In this document: positions 1-7,367 of the stretch, in pieces | Layout of the letters: each line of letters begins with the position of its first letter | Position numbering within the stretch: position 1 is the stretch's first letter | DNA from: a virus | Strand: one strand, 5' to 3' | Virus record (IMG/VR): IMGVR_UViG_3300037840_000236 | Coordinates: 1 to 34,515 of that record | Length of the DNA stretch: 34,515 nucleotides | Position numbers and translations under genes: made by a program | The notes under the pieces: model-generated | What the model saw: only the letters and a program-made list of their open reading frames with translations | What the model was told of the DNA's origin: nothing | The model's database searches: none

Positions 1-1136
1 GCTGAAGGAATGATTAGTGGACTCAGCGGTGCGCCAGCCGCTTGCTGGATCGCGTTCAGCTTTCTCAACAAGCCGCCGGCGTTGGATTTCAGATCGGCAT
101 AGATTCCGAGCCACGTTTGGTGATGCGCGCGCACGGCGCGCTCGATCGCCTTCGGGTCTGCACGTTTTTCAACCGCATTTGAGGCAGAAAAAGAGGAAGT
201 TCGCACCTGCGCCTTCAGTTCCCGAATTTCCTTGCGCAGCTCCGCCTCGTTCTTGGCTTTTTCCTCAGCGGCTTTCGGCAAATCGGCCAATTGAGGCAAC
301 AGCTTCGCAATCTGTTCCGGCGCCGGCGGGGGTTCGTTGGCGTACTTCAGCGCCTGGTCACCGTGCGCAGTCTCGATCGGTCCGACCTTGACCAGTGTGC
401 GTTCCGTGCAGATCGCGCGGCCCAGGGCAAAGAAGTATCCGGGCTCGAGGAGTTTGAGTTGATGCAGGAATTCGGCCTTGTCCTCGGAATTGACGCTCAG
501 AACGTCCAGCGCGCGCTTCTGGTTCACGTCTTCGAACGTGCCGCCCACAAGTCGGTTAAGGCACATCCCTGAAACGCCTTTATTCAGTTCCGCAAGTCGC
601 TGCGTAGCGGCCACCAAGCAGATGCCGCGCTTCCTGCCGCGAGTTCCCAGAGCCTTAACGGATTCGGTCGCTTGCGATTCGCCTGCTTTGGATTCTGGGC
701 AAAAAATCGACGCCTCATCAACAATCACAATCGTTGGGTGCCAGAGGGCTTTGGGAGCGTCTATAAGCGCGTCGCAGAAGTTTTTGACCCACTCATGCCG
801 AGCCGAGGGTTTCATCTCGTAGAGATCGCAGACCGCCGATGCGCGCAGCTTTAAGAGCGTTTGCGCGACCAGCCCGGCGGAACGGGGATCAGCGGGAGTC
901 TCGCCGCCAGGCCCGACCAGGACGAAGCCGAACTTCTCACGTAGCGGAGAGAATTCACCCTCCGGATCGATGATGATGATCGGAACCTTGCCGAAGATTT
1001 GTTCGCAGAGGCGCTTGAGCAATACCGTTTTTCCGCCACCACTATCGGCCGTGACAAGCAATCGCGTGCGAAGGAGCACGTCCAGGTCAAGATGGACATT
1101 CGCGTTGGCGGATTTTCCGAGGACGATTTGGCTCAC
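1..1136 (-). CDS. HerA/FtsK-like (DUF87-type) P-loop ATPase, 3' end cut by the window edge
   Basis: An open frame runs from a GTG at 1136 to the left edge, giving 378 residues without a stop. A Walker A motif (ADSGGGKT, residues 30-37) and a Walker B motif (TIVIVDEA, 135-142) are visible, followed by VAATQR, which resembles the sensor region of HerA-type ATPases. The C-terminal part (about 280-345) is Glu/Lys-rich and probably coiled coil. These proteins are DNA translocases or pumps acting in the cytoplasm; a DNA-processing role is inferred. The first Walker A residue is Ala rather than Gly. The GTG overlaps the preceding stop (GTGA) and has GAGGGG upstream, so translation is probably coupled to the upstream gene. 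The exact subfamily is not settled. Confidence 0.8.
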   Translation of the reverse strand, partial: MSQIVLGKSANANVHLDLDVLLRTRLLVTADSGGGKTVLLKRLCEQIFGKVPIIIIDPEGEFSPLREKFGFVLVGPGGETPADPRSAGLVAQTLLKLRASAVCDLYEMKPSARHEWVKNFCDALIDAPKALWHPTIVIVDEASIFCPESKAGESQATESVKALGTRGRKRGICLVAATQRLAELNKGVSGMCLNRLVGGTFEDVNQKRALDVLSVNSEDKAEFLHQLKLLEPGYFFALGRAICTERTLVKVGPIETAHGDQALKYANEPPPAPEQIAKLLPQLADLPKAAEEKAKNEAELRKEIRELKAQVRTSSFSASNAVEKRADPKAIERAVRAHHQTWLGIYADLKSNAGGLLRKLNAIQQAAGAPLSPLIIPS

Positions 1137-1453
1137 GAACCCCTCACCCCTCCGAGTTCCTTGCCGGTGCCGAGGCCCTTGCGTCCGCCATTGAATCGAG
1201 GATCTCCTTCGGCAAAGAATGCGGCCGCGCGTTGCGGATTCACGAATGGGGGCATGCGTTCATCGCCGACCTGATCGAGGAATTGCAGCTCGACTTTCGC
1301 CGTGTCCACGATCGCCCCGGATACCTGGACAACGGCTTTCGCGCGCTCGATCTCTTTGTCGATCGCGTTTGCATCCGCGGAGCGAAGAGCTTTCAATTGA
1401 TCGAAGAGTGTGTCCCTAAGAGAATCGAGTGTATTTTCCTTACCGTTTTCCAT
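1133..1453 (-). CDS. Small conserved phage protein, 106 aa, unknown function
   Basis: The protein begins MENGKENTLDSLRDTLFDQL. It has an N-terminal helical half (about 1-60) rich in acidic and basic residues, then a Gly/Arg-rich tail. It resembles short phage proteins of unknown function that begin with an ENTL..LR..LF pattern and continue ERAKAV...; this is recognised from family knowledge, not from a search. The ATG at 1453 has an AAAGGA ribosome site upstream. The start lies inside the end of the upstream HNH gene (14-nt overlap) and the stop overlaps the GTG of the ATPase gene, so the three genes form one transcription unit. A role as partner of the ATPase is suggested only by adjacency. 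Confidence 0.75.
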   Translation of the reverse strand: MENGKENTLDSLRDTLFDQLKALRSADANAIDKEIERAKAVVQVSGAIVDTAKVELQFLDQVGDERMPPFVNPQRAAAFFAEGDPRFNGGRKGLGTGKELGGVRGS

Positions 1454-2513
1454 TCGCTTTTTTCCTTTCGTGCATCGTGATGCGCCGCTTGATCGCACCC
1501 TTCAGGACGATGACGCGTTTGAGTTTTGGTGGGAGGTTATGAAGCGTCGTGCGCGCCATGTGCTCTTTGTCCGTGAGCAGCTCGATATTTTCCAGTGCGC
1601 AATTCAGGTGATCGCGGTCTTTCCACCAGATGCGATGGCCGCGAGGAATCATTCCATGCGCGGTCTCCCACACCATTTTGTGAACGTACATCCAGTTCGT
1701 GCGCAATGCGCCTTTGCCGGCAATCGCTTCCGGATCATCCTTAACCTTCATCATCATGTAGCCGTCGCGCATGGTGACTGTGCCGACCGGAACCCACTTT
1801 TGCTGCGCAGCGCCGGCGCGCTCGCCCTTTCTGAATTGCGTCTCGCGCATGCGGCCAGGAGACCACCCTGCCGGCATCTTCTTGCCTTTGTTCGGAGGCA
1901 CGTTGCCTGGTTTCAGTCGCGCCGCGATCGCGTTTGGATGATTCATAATCTGCCGACCGCATTCGGCGAGAATTCGCGCGGTGTACTCGGCGCTCTTCTT
2001 CAGACCATGTCGCGCCGCAGTGTTGTAGAGCTGGCCGACTTTACAGTTGAATTTCTCGAGAAGAATTGCGGTATCGGTGTCCGAATAAAGTTTCCGAAGC
2101 TCGCCGATTTCTGCCTCCGTCCAGATCTTCCGCTGCTTGTTCCGGTGGAAGCCAAAACGCGATACATATCCCTTCACAGCTTCAGGTGATCGCTTGAAAA
2201 TTATCGCCAGCGAGTTGAGGCTCTCGCCCGCGGTATAAAGCTTTTTGAGTCGCTTGTGCTGTTTCTTCGTCCATTTGTTTGGCCGGCCGGCATGAACTTT
2301 TGCGCGGAACTCCGGATTCTTCCATCGATCGCTGACCGCCTTTCGGAGCCCTGGCCCACGCAACGGACCAAGGTGTGGAGCATGCTCAGGGGTCGGCCCA
2401 TTTTTATCGACCTTGGACCAAAAGCGATCTTCAAGATCGATCGGAACAAAAGTTCCGTCAGAAGCCCGCTCCCTGTTTTTGCACCAACGCTCGAAGCCTT
2501 CTGCTTGCGTCAC
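1440..2513 (-). CDS. HNH endonuclease with two Myb/SANT-like DNA-binding repeats
   Basis: The 357-aa protein has three parts. Residues 30-48 (RFWSKVDKNGPTPEHAPHLG) resemble the opening of another class of phage HNH proteins, but the CW.W sequence that normally follows is absent. Two Myb/SANT-like helical repeats follow, starting at W81 and W131. A degenerate HNH core lies at about 277-318 (VHKMVWE, then IPRGHRIWWKDRD, LNCALENIELL). The metal-ligand position often held by His is Trp here, as in other divergent HNH proteins, so activity is uncertain. The GTG start at 2513 is supported by GGGAGGA six bases upstream. It is likely a free-standing homing-type nuclease and looks like a domain mosaic. 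Confidence 0.82.
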   Translation of the reverse strand: MTQAEGFERWCKNRERASDGTFVPIDLEDRFWSKVDKNGPTPEHAPHLGPLRGPGLRKAVSDRWKNPEFRAKVHAGRPNKWTKKQHKRLKKLYTAGESLNSLAIIFKRSPEAVKGYVSRFGFHRNKQRKIWTEAEIGELRKLYSDTDTAILLEKFNCKVGQLYNTAARHGLKKSAEYTARILAECGRQIMNHPNAIAARLKPGNVPPNKGKKMPAGWSPGRMRETQFRKGERAGAAQQKWVPVGTVTMRDGYMMMKVKDDPEAIAGKGALRTNWMYVHKMVWETAHGMIPRGHRIWWKDRDHLNCALENIELLTDKEHMARTTLHNLPPKLKRVIVLKGAIKRRITMHERKKANGKR

Positions 2514-2543
2514 TGAAGTCCTCCCAAAGCCCGTCAGCTGCGT

Positions 2544-3137
2544 TTATGCGGTTGCTCGAAGTTCGCCCTGCGCCGCCTGCATGCGAATCCATATTTGGTT
2601 GGAATAGTTGGCGATCGCAAAAGCTGTCGCGTTCTTCATTGCCTCGCTGACGATCCGGAACGAAAGGCGCATGATTTCTTCGGCCTTGCCATCGCCTTTT
2701 TTCTCGACCGTGGTGAGCTTCACGTGCCGGACTTGCGCAGCCGAAAGGTGCAATTCGCTACTGTCATCCGGAGCCAGGTAGAGGTCCACCGTCTGGTTGG
2801 GGATCTCGATATCGACGACGCCCTTCGCGTGGTTGCGCTCCAGATACTTCCAGGCGTTGAGAATGTTGACGTCGACCAAATCCTTGTGCTGATCGCACAG
2901 AGCGACCGAATACTCCATCTCGACGATGCGTTCTTCGTTGCGCGTGTCGAAGATGCACTTCACAAAGCGCGTCAGATACTTGTCGCCTTGAACGGATGGA
3001 ACAGGCACTTCCTCCCTCTTGAGCAATTCTTGCTGCTCGGCCTCTCTGACCGATTCGCCCTCGGGCTTGAGCCCTTGTTTTGTCGCTTCGTCGACCAGCT
3101 TTCCGCCGAATCCATTTGGCCCGCGTTTGCCTTTCAT
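2544..3137 (-). CDS. Conserved-looking phage protein, 197 aa, unknown function
   Basis: No family is recognised. The first 45 residues are charged and start MKGKRGPNGFGGKLVDEA; the middle is a mixed alpha/beta segment with two Cys (in VKCIFD and VALCDQ), and the last 50 residues look helical. There is no signal peptide or membrane segment. The ATG at 3137 is preceded by a strong GAGGAGGAAAA ribosome site. About 25-65 bases upstream of the start is a strong hairpin (3163-3202) that could influence its mRNA. It sits between the HNH gene and a conserved small phage gene, within the early block. Confidence 0.7.
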   Translation of the reverse strand: MKGKRGPNGFGGKLVDEATKQGLKPEGESVREAEQQELLKREEVPVPSVQGDKYLTRFVKCIFDTRNEERIVEMEYSVALCDQHKDLVDVNILNAWKYLERNHAKGVVDIEIPNQTVDLYLAPDDSSELHLSAAQVRHVKLTTVEKKGDGKAEEIMRLSFRIVSEAMKNATAFAIANYSNQIWIRMQAAQGELRATA

Positions 3138-3162
3138 TTTTCCTCCTCAGATTTGGCTACTT

Positions 3163-3202
3163 GGGAGCGGCCCCCGCTAGCAGGGGAACTAGCTCCGCTC
3201 CC
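3163..3202 (-). promoter_or_regulatory. Stem-loop in the leader of the 197-aa gene, with two alternative inner stems
   Basis: An 8-bp perfect outer stem (GGGAGCGG at 3163-3170 with CCGCTCCC at 3195-3202) encloses two mutually exclusive inner pairings: a GCTAG/CTAGC 5-bp stem or a CCCC/GGGG stem. On the minus strand it lies upstream of a GAGGAGG ribosome site. It has no U-tract, so it is not a classic terminator. It could be an mRNA-stability or regulatory structure. The pairing is seen directly; the function is inferred. Confidence 0.5.
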
Positions 3203-3236
3203 GTTCGCCCTTTGTCGGTGTAGTAAACGAATACCG

Positions 3237-3710
3237 TTAGCCTTCGTTGTCCTCATCGTCGACGCCCGTTAGACAGTCTTCCTCGTGTCCGTCCTCCGGA
3301 TTACCGCCGCAGCATGGATAACCGGCCTGGGGTTTCGACTCTCCGGGCAATAGCTCGCGCACTTTGTCTTTCGGAATTTCGAGCACAACTATTTCCCTGC
3401 TGCTCATCCGGTCCACCGCATTGAGCGCAACTTCTTCGCTGCACGGAGTCATTCTGAATATCGAGCCTGGGCCAAGCATTTGCGAAGACGAGGCGCGCGC
3501 TTTTTTGCGCACCTTCGCTCCTTCCGACGTCCATTTGCCCTCGACGTACTGCGGCGATTCCAAAGTGAAATCGCGTTCCGAAATCTCTGGCGTATCGACT
3601 TGGAAAAGACAGCTGTTGCCGAAATAACGAGTCGAGACAAACCCAATCGCCTGCTGATGGCCGTAAACCTCGATAATTGCCCAGCCCTCAAACTGCGCGT
3701 TTTGCTCCAT
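3237..3710 (-). CDS. Small conserved phage protein (EGWAIIEV-type), 157 aa
   Basis: The protein starts MEQNAQFEGWAIIEVYGHQQ. It matches from memory a widespread short phage family with the pattern W..VE..GH....G..(15)..L..D.P, then GPG.I+..TP..EE at about residues 80-94. Residues 130-157 add a Cys/Asp/Glu-rich tail (CCGG..., DC) not typical of the short members and possibly metal binding. Function is unknown. The start at 3710 has AGGAGA eight bases upstream and lies directly after the stop of the DUF6745-like gene; an in-frame upstream ATG at 3767 is rejected because it lacks a ribosome site and lies inside that gene. Confidence 0.75.
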   Translation of the reverse strand: MEQNAQFEGWAIIEVYGHQQAIGFVSTRYFGNSCLFQVDTPEISERDFTLESPQYVEGKWTSEGAKVRKKARASSSQMLGPGSIFRMTPCSEEVALNAVDRMSSREIVVLEIPKDKVRELLPGESKPQAGYPCCGGNPEDGHEEDCLTGVDDEDNEG

Positions 3711-3712
3711 GT

Positions 3713-4951
3713 TCACGTCTCCTGAATCGGCCGATACTGCTTCGCCGTGTCGAAACCGAAGCTCCATGCCACCGCGTCATCCGCGCGCGTGATGCTTGGA
3801 GGTACGCGTAAAAAATATGGCTTCCTGTAACCTGAGGAATCCTGCGTAGAATTCAACACCCGCACAGCGACGAGTGGTTCATCGTCCGCAATCTCAATGC
3901 GGAACAATTCTCCGATTTCGTGCGTGTGGATCTTCTTCGCGCCGGCCTCGGCGATGAAGCGCTCCATACCAATGCGCTCGACAATGACGCGGCGTTTCTC
4001 CGCGTTCCGTTCAGCGAGCGCTCGCTTCGCCGTCAGCTTCCACGGTTCGACGACGATCTCTCGATCGACTTCTACGCCGTGCCAGTGGTAGAGGCCCCAG
4101 CCGTCGCGGAAACGAATCGACATCGTCGACTCGGAATGCAAGCGTCCCTGGTCATCCCGCTTGATGAATTCCGGCCGGTTGCAGACCATGACAAAATATT
4201 TGTGCGGCCACCACCAACCCGCGGACGTCTGCGCGTCTGCATACGCGCGTTCGCGATCCCAAATGTCGGTGTCGAACTCCAGGTCGCAGACGTCGCGCAG
4301 GAATGCACAGAATCCCTGCCACGAAACCCAAAATTGTCCGCCGAGGTATTGATACCAAACCGAACCGACCGCCGAATCGACCGCCGAATCGACCGCCGAA
4401 CCGACCGCCGAACCGACCGCCGAATAGACCGCCGAACCGACCGCCGAACCGACCGCCGAATCGACCGCCGAACCGACCGCCGAATAGACCGCCGAACCGA
4501 CCGCCGAACCGACCGCCGAACCGACCGCCGAATCGACCGCCGAACCGACCGCCGAATCGACCGCCGAATAGACCGCCGAATAGACCGCCGAACCGACCGC
4601 CGAATCGACCGCCGAATAGACCGCCGAACAGACCGCCGAATAGACCGCCGAACGGACCGCCGAACGGACCGCCGAATAGACCGCCTTTTTCTTGTCAGGG
4701 AGTTTTTGTTTTAGATCCGCAATGACGTACGCGGCGATCGACGCTGCGAAGCAGAGAACGATCGGCGACTCCACTCGCACAAAAACTTTCGGCGGTTCGA
4801 GATTGGCGAATTTGTAGCACCGGCGCACGCCATCCTCGAATTTTTCCCAGTCCGCTTCTTCGCAGGAAAGTCCGATCTTCGTGTACAGATGGACGTATTG
4901 CGAAAATCGGGCTTCCTGCTCCTTGGTCAACTTCGTCAGTCTCTTCGGCAT
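3713..4951 (-). CDS. DUF6745-like protein with an internal SAVx tetrapeptide repeat
   Basis: The 412-aa protein has an N-terminal helical part (1-89), a repeat block (90-197) of 27 copies of a 4-residue unit S-A-V-x where x is G, Y, D, R or C, and a conserved C-terminal domain (198-412). The C-terminal domain has the signature of DUF6745 proteins: HWHGVEVDREIV, RNAEKRRVIVERIG, then DEPLVAVRVLNST, FLRVPP and DAVAWSFG. DUF6745 has no known biochemical role. The start at 4951 has AGGAGCG upstream. It is followed by the conserved small phage gene and preceded by a 104-aa gene that often accompanies DUF6745 proteins. The repeat is in frame, so unit loss or gain would not break the protein. Confidence 0.8.
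   Translation of the reverse strand: MPKRLTKLTKEQEARFSQYVHLYTKIGLSCEEADWEKFEDGVRRCYKFANLEPPKVFVRVESPIVLCFAASIAAYVIADLKQKLPDKKKAVYSAVRSAVRSAVYSAVCSAVYSAVDSAVGSAVYSAVYSAVDSAVGSAVDSAVGSAVGSAVGSAVYSAVGSAVDSAVGSAVGSAVYSAVGSAVGSAVDSAVDSAVGSVWYQYLGGQFWVSWQGFCAFLRDVCDLEFDTDIWDRERAYADAQTSAGWWWPHKYFVMVCNRPEFIKRDDQGRLHSESTMSIRFRDGWGLYHWHGVEVDREIVVEPWKLTAKRALAERNAEKRRVIVERIGMERFIAEAGAKKIHTHEIGELFRIEIADDEPLVAVRVLNSTQDSSGYRKPYFLRVPPSITRADDAVAWSFGFDTAKQYRPIQET
4362..4685 (-). repeat. 12-bp tandem repeat, 27 perfect-phase units, inside the DUF6745-like gene
   Basis: Read on the plus strand each unit is GAANNGACCGCC. I count 27 consecutive units with no indels; ten of twelve bases are identical in every unit and all variation is in the NN pair. 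Counts of NN are CC 11, TA 7, TC 6, CG 2, CA 1. On the coding strand this makes the unit TCG GCG GTC NNT, so only the first two bases of one codon vary, giving Gly, Tyr, Asp, Arg or Cys. Invariance at silent positions suggests recent expansion. Confidence 0.97.
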
Positions 4952-4966
4952 GCTACGCTCCTGGTG

Positions 4967-5281
4967 TTAGTCCGCGACGTTGACGATCCGCTCAGGGGTG
5001 TACTCGCGCTGCCGCACGACTTCGTAATTTCCCGGCGGCAGAACAATCGGCGAGTGCTCTTCGTGAACGATGGAGATCCCGCCTTCGGCGCTGACGTTGA
5101 GGTAGAGTTGTCCGGTTGGAAATTCGAGGACGTCCACTTCGGCGAGGTCCGCCTCACGAACGCGGTGGATGTGGCCTGTGGCTTCGCCCTCCAGGATGTG
5201 ACCGCTGGCCCTTACTTTTCCACCCGCGGGAATTGATTCGACCTCTCTGAACAAGACATCCCCTTGGCGATGACACTTCAT
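4967..5281 (-). CDS. DUF6745-associated small protein, 104 aa
   Basis: The protein begins MKCHRQGDVLFREVESIP and has the pattern QGDV, then EATGHIHR, then EEHSPIVLPPGNYEVVRQREYTP. From memory this all-beta small protein is commonly encoded next to DUF6745 proteins in bacteria; its function is unknown. The ATG at 5281 overlaps the stop of the HNH gene upstream (ATGA) and has GAGGAAAT as ribosome site. The DUF6745-like gene follows 15 bases downstream, so the two form a pair within the operon. There is no signal peptide or membrane segment. Confidence 0.75.
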   Translation of the reverse strand: MKCHRQGDVLFREVESIPAGGKVRASGHILEGEATGHIHRVREADLAEVDVLEFPTGQLYLNVSAEGGISIVHEEHSPIVLPPGNYEVVRQREYTPERIVNVAD

Positions 5282-5715
5282 ATTTCCTCTCTTTCTATTT
5301 TTCTAACGAATCTACGTACGGTTGCTTCATTACAGCCCTTAAGCCTTCCGATGCGCCCAAAAGAAAATCCACGATTCCTCAAATCGGTGATCTCTTTCCG
5401 ATCGAAGCTGTAAATCTTTTTCAGTCGAGTGGCCATGCCAATGGTCGGATGGAGCTTTTTGTGCTCCGCGCGATTCACCACTTTCAAATTTTCGATCCTG
5501 TTGTCCGACGGATTTTCGTTGATGTGATGAACGATTTCCGACGACTTCAATTTTCGTCCTAGACGGATTTCCATTACGAATCTAGAAATACGAACCTGCT
5601 TTCCATCGACCGTGACTCTCGGACGAAGGCCTCTGTTCTTTCTTGGCGGCAGAATGATGAGATCCGCGCTGATCTTTTTCCAGTTCTTCGGATATGCGGA
5701 GCGATCAACCGGCAT
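5278..5715 (-). CDS. HNH endonuclease (HNH_3 type) with C-terminal HTH
   Basis: The protein is 145 aa. The YPKNWKKIS opening is typical of short phage HNH proteins. The nuclease core is at about 61-89: IVHHINENPSDNRIENL followed by AEHKKLH, with the paired His residues intact. Residues 105-142 form a likely resolvase-type helix-turn-helix (EITDLRNRGFSFGRIGRLKG). It is a probable free-standing homing endonuclease acting on DNA. The ATG at 5715 lies within the last codons of the upstream zinc-binding gene and has GAAGGGG as ribosome site; the stop overlaps the next start as ATGA. All catalytic positions appear present. Confidence 0.85.
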   Translation of the reverse strand: MPVDRSAYPKNWKKISADLIILPPRKNRGLRPRVTVDGKQVRISRFVMEIRLGRKLKSSEIVHHINENPSDNRIENLKVVNRAEHKKLHPTIGMATRLKKIYSFDRKEITDLRNRGFSFGRIGRLKGCNEATVRRFVRKIEREEI

Positions 5716-5896
5716 ACATGGTCCCCTTCAACTTCTCGTGACACTCCGCACACCGGCGAATCTCCAACACGATCGGGTTACGATCGCCGATTCTGACCGA
5801 GACCGTTTCCGCCAGGTGCCAGCCGGTCGCATGCTCTGTGCCGCAGTCGATGCAGCCGCGCGCCGAAATGTCGATATGCGTGCGTCCGATTTGCAT
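5705..5896 (-). CDS. Small zinc-knuckle protein, 63 aa
   Basis: Two CxxC pairs (C15/C18 and C49/C52) suggest a bound zinc ion. The fold is likely beta-rich with a C-terminal helix. No family is recognised; small zinc proteins are common in phage early regions and may contact DNA or host proteins. The start codon shares one base with the stop of the ASCH gene (TAATG), and its own stop lies within the start region of the HNH gene. These overlaps support that it is expressed. Confidence 0.65.
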   Translation of the reverse strand: MQIGRTHIDISARGCIDCGTEHATGWHLAETVSVRIGDRNPIVLEIRRCAECHEKLKGTMYAG

Positions 5897-6297
5897 TAGA
5901 CGGGCGCCTTCTGTTCGCGCCGCTTCTCATAGTCCCAATGGATAATCTCGCCATCGAACGGATAGTCGTCGCGCCAAAACAGCATGAAATCCTCGATGTG
6001 CTCGAAGCCGTCATGCCAAGCTAGGCGGTTCATTTCGGAATCGGAAAGTTCGACGTCGCTTACTTTGATAATCACGCGGCCGAATCCGCGTTTCAGACCA
6101 AAGCGATCGATCAGGATTTCTTCTTTGCGAATGCATGGTGTACGGAAAATCAAGCGCATCGTGTGCTGGCGCGGATCGACGTAGAGATCGAGTCTCTTAC
6201 CGGGCTGGATATCCGGCCGGTGCTTACGAATCGTATGGCGCTTGCGTCCGCTGACAATCATCGGTTCGAAGCGCCGCATGAATCCTAAAAGAGCCAT
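5896..6297 (-). CDS. ASCH-domain protein, 133 aa
   Basis: The N-terminal pattern (GFMRRFEPMIVSGRKRHTIR) is that of ASCH-fold proteins, where F...F...I..G.K..TIR forms the predicted ligand or RNA-binding pocket. The rest (GKRLDLYVDPR, then FGRVIIKVSDVEL) matches the beta-barrel that follows. ASCH proteins resemble PUA domains and are suggested to bind RNA or modified nucleotides; the precise substrate is unknown. The start at 6297 has a GGAG about ten bases upstream. It sits between two zinc-finger genes in the early operon. Confidence 0.8.
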   Translation of the reverse strand: MALLGFMRRFEPMIVSGRKRHTIRKHRPDIQPGKRLDLYVDPRQHTMRLIFRTPCIRKEEILIDRFGLKRGFGRVIIKVSDVELSDSEMNRLAWHDGFEHIEDFMLFWRDDYPFDGEIIHWDYEKRREQKAPV

Positions 6298-6304
6298 TTG
6301 CTCA

Positions 6305-6541
6305 CTACTCCTGCCCGTGTCCGAACAATCCCGACTGCATTGGGTGCCCTATGTTGTCGTCATCATCAGCACGACGATTCAGAAACTCCGCATGCTGTCC
6401 GGTGCGCCGCTCTTGCTCTTTGGCTTTGCAGGTCTTCGAGCAAAACTTTCCCCATCCGCGCTTGCGGTCCGCGACGCGAGCTACAAAAGGATCGCGGCAG
6501 AATTTGCATCGGACCCTGACCATCTTTCCTCTCGTTACCAT
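6305..6541 (-). CDS. Small zinc-finger protein, 78 aa
   Basis: The motif C12-x2-C15 ... FCSKTC (C34, C38) with a central KRGWGKF segment matches a frequent short phage zinc-finger family of unknown function. The C-terminal 35 residues are charged and probably unstructured. The ATG at 6541 is chosen because GGGAG lies six bases before it; a TTG at 6613 would extend the protein but lacks a ribosome site, and an ATG six codons further in is also possible. It lies seven bases upstream of the ASCH gene. Confidence 0.65.
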   Translation of the reverse strand: MVTRGKMVRVRCKFCRDPFVARVADRKRGWGKFCSKTCKAKEQERRTGQHAEFLNRRADDDDNIGHPMQSGLFGHGQE

Positions 6542-6638
6542 CCAAATCTCCCGAAGCGGGCTGGAGGGTGTTCCAACGTTTGAGCGACGCTGGCGCCAAC
6601 CCGCTTCTTTCAACCGGTCCTAGCCGACCGGAAGATCG

Positions 6639-7367
6639 TTACGCCCGAACCGCTACCGACCCTGCGTTGTACGCCTGAACTCCAGGAACTTTCATGAGGC
6701 TCTTGTCCGCCTCGGCCTTCGAGTTGAGGTTTTTCGTGTTGATCATCAGGCAAGACAGATAGCGATCATCCTCGGCCGCGGCCTTCACGATCAGGCGCAG
6801 AGCGTCCTCTTCGGTCGTTATGAATTTCCAAGTCCACTTGGCCTTGACGCTGACGCCAGACGTTCTCGGGCGGGCACTTTCCATCACAACAACCGGCGGA
6901 GGAGCCACGGCTGCCTGCTCTTCGACCATCTGAGCGAGTTCTGTATCGCCAGAAGCGCGAAGCTGTTCGGCCTCTTGCGCGGCAATCGCTTGCTGCTCGA
7001 GGCGTAGACGCTCCTGCTCGGCCAATTCCAGCTGGCGCTTCTCTTCCTCGCACTTGCGGTCGTACGCGAGGATCTTGTTCTTGATGATTCCCTTGGCGGT
7101 CGCAAGGGGCTGCATGTACTTGTTGAAAACGTCGCTCGCTTTCTTCCAGGTCGCATAGGTTGCTCTCTTGATTCCGCCCAGGGAGTCGTCGCCATCGATT
7201 TCCTTTTCCTTCGCGTCAATCAGCTTCAGTACTTCGTAGGCGAGCTCGCAGCTGTCCTGATCCTCGATCGTGAGTTGCTGCGCCTGGTTCACGACAGGAG
7301 ATACGGTCTGCTGCGCGAGCTTTTCAGCCTGCTCAAGGTTCATCGGTGTAGCGAGTGCCGTTTCCAT
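6639..7367 (-). CDS. Coiled-coil phage protein linked to recombination genes, 242 aa
   Basis: The protein has a long charged helical region (about 40-165), rich in Glu, Gln, Lys and Arg and likely coiled coil, followed by a Pro/Val linker and a C-terminal alpha/beta domain (about 180-242, starting VSVKAKWTWKF). Such proteins occur next to exonuclease and annealing genes in phages; their role is not defined. The ATG at 7367 has AAGGAAGG upstream and lies 35 bases inside the end of the exonuclease gene. It is therefore probably made together with the nuclease. No enzymatic motif is seen. Confidence 0.7.
   Translation of the reverse strand: METALATPMNLEQAEKLAQQTVSPVVNQAQQLTIEDQDSCELAYEVLKLIDAKEKEIDGDDSLGGIKRATYATWKKASDVFNKYMQPLATAKGIIKNKILAYDRKCEEEKRQLELAEQERLRLEQQAIAAQEAEQLRASGDTELAQMVEEQAAVAPPPVVVMESARPRTSGVSVKAKWTWKFITTEEDALRLIVKAAAEDDRYLSCLMINTKNLNSKAEADKSLMKVPGVQAYNAGSVAVRA

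Noticed and set aside
4362-4685. CRISPR array
   Set aside because: The array has 12-bp units without spacers and is within a coding frame.
4362-4685. Proven diversity-generating retroelement target
   Set aside because: No reverse transcriptase, template repeat or IMH-like element is visible in the window, so it is reported only as a pattern resemblance.
3920-4725. Long plus-strand frames across the 12-bp repeat, giving RRTD and PPNR repeat proteins
   Set aside because: The repeat length is a multiple of three, so every frame stays open automatically. The minus-strand frame has conserved DUF6745 sequence on both sides; the others do not.
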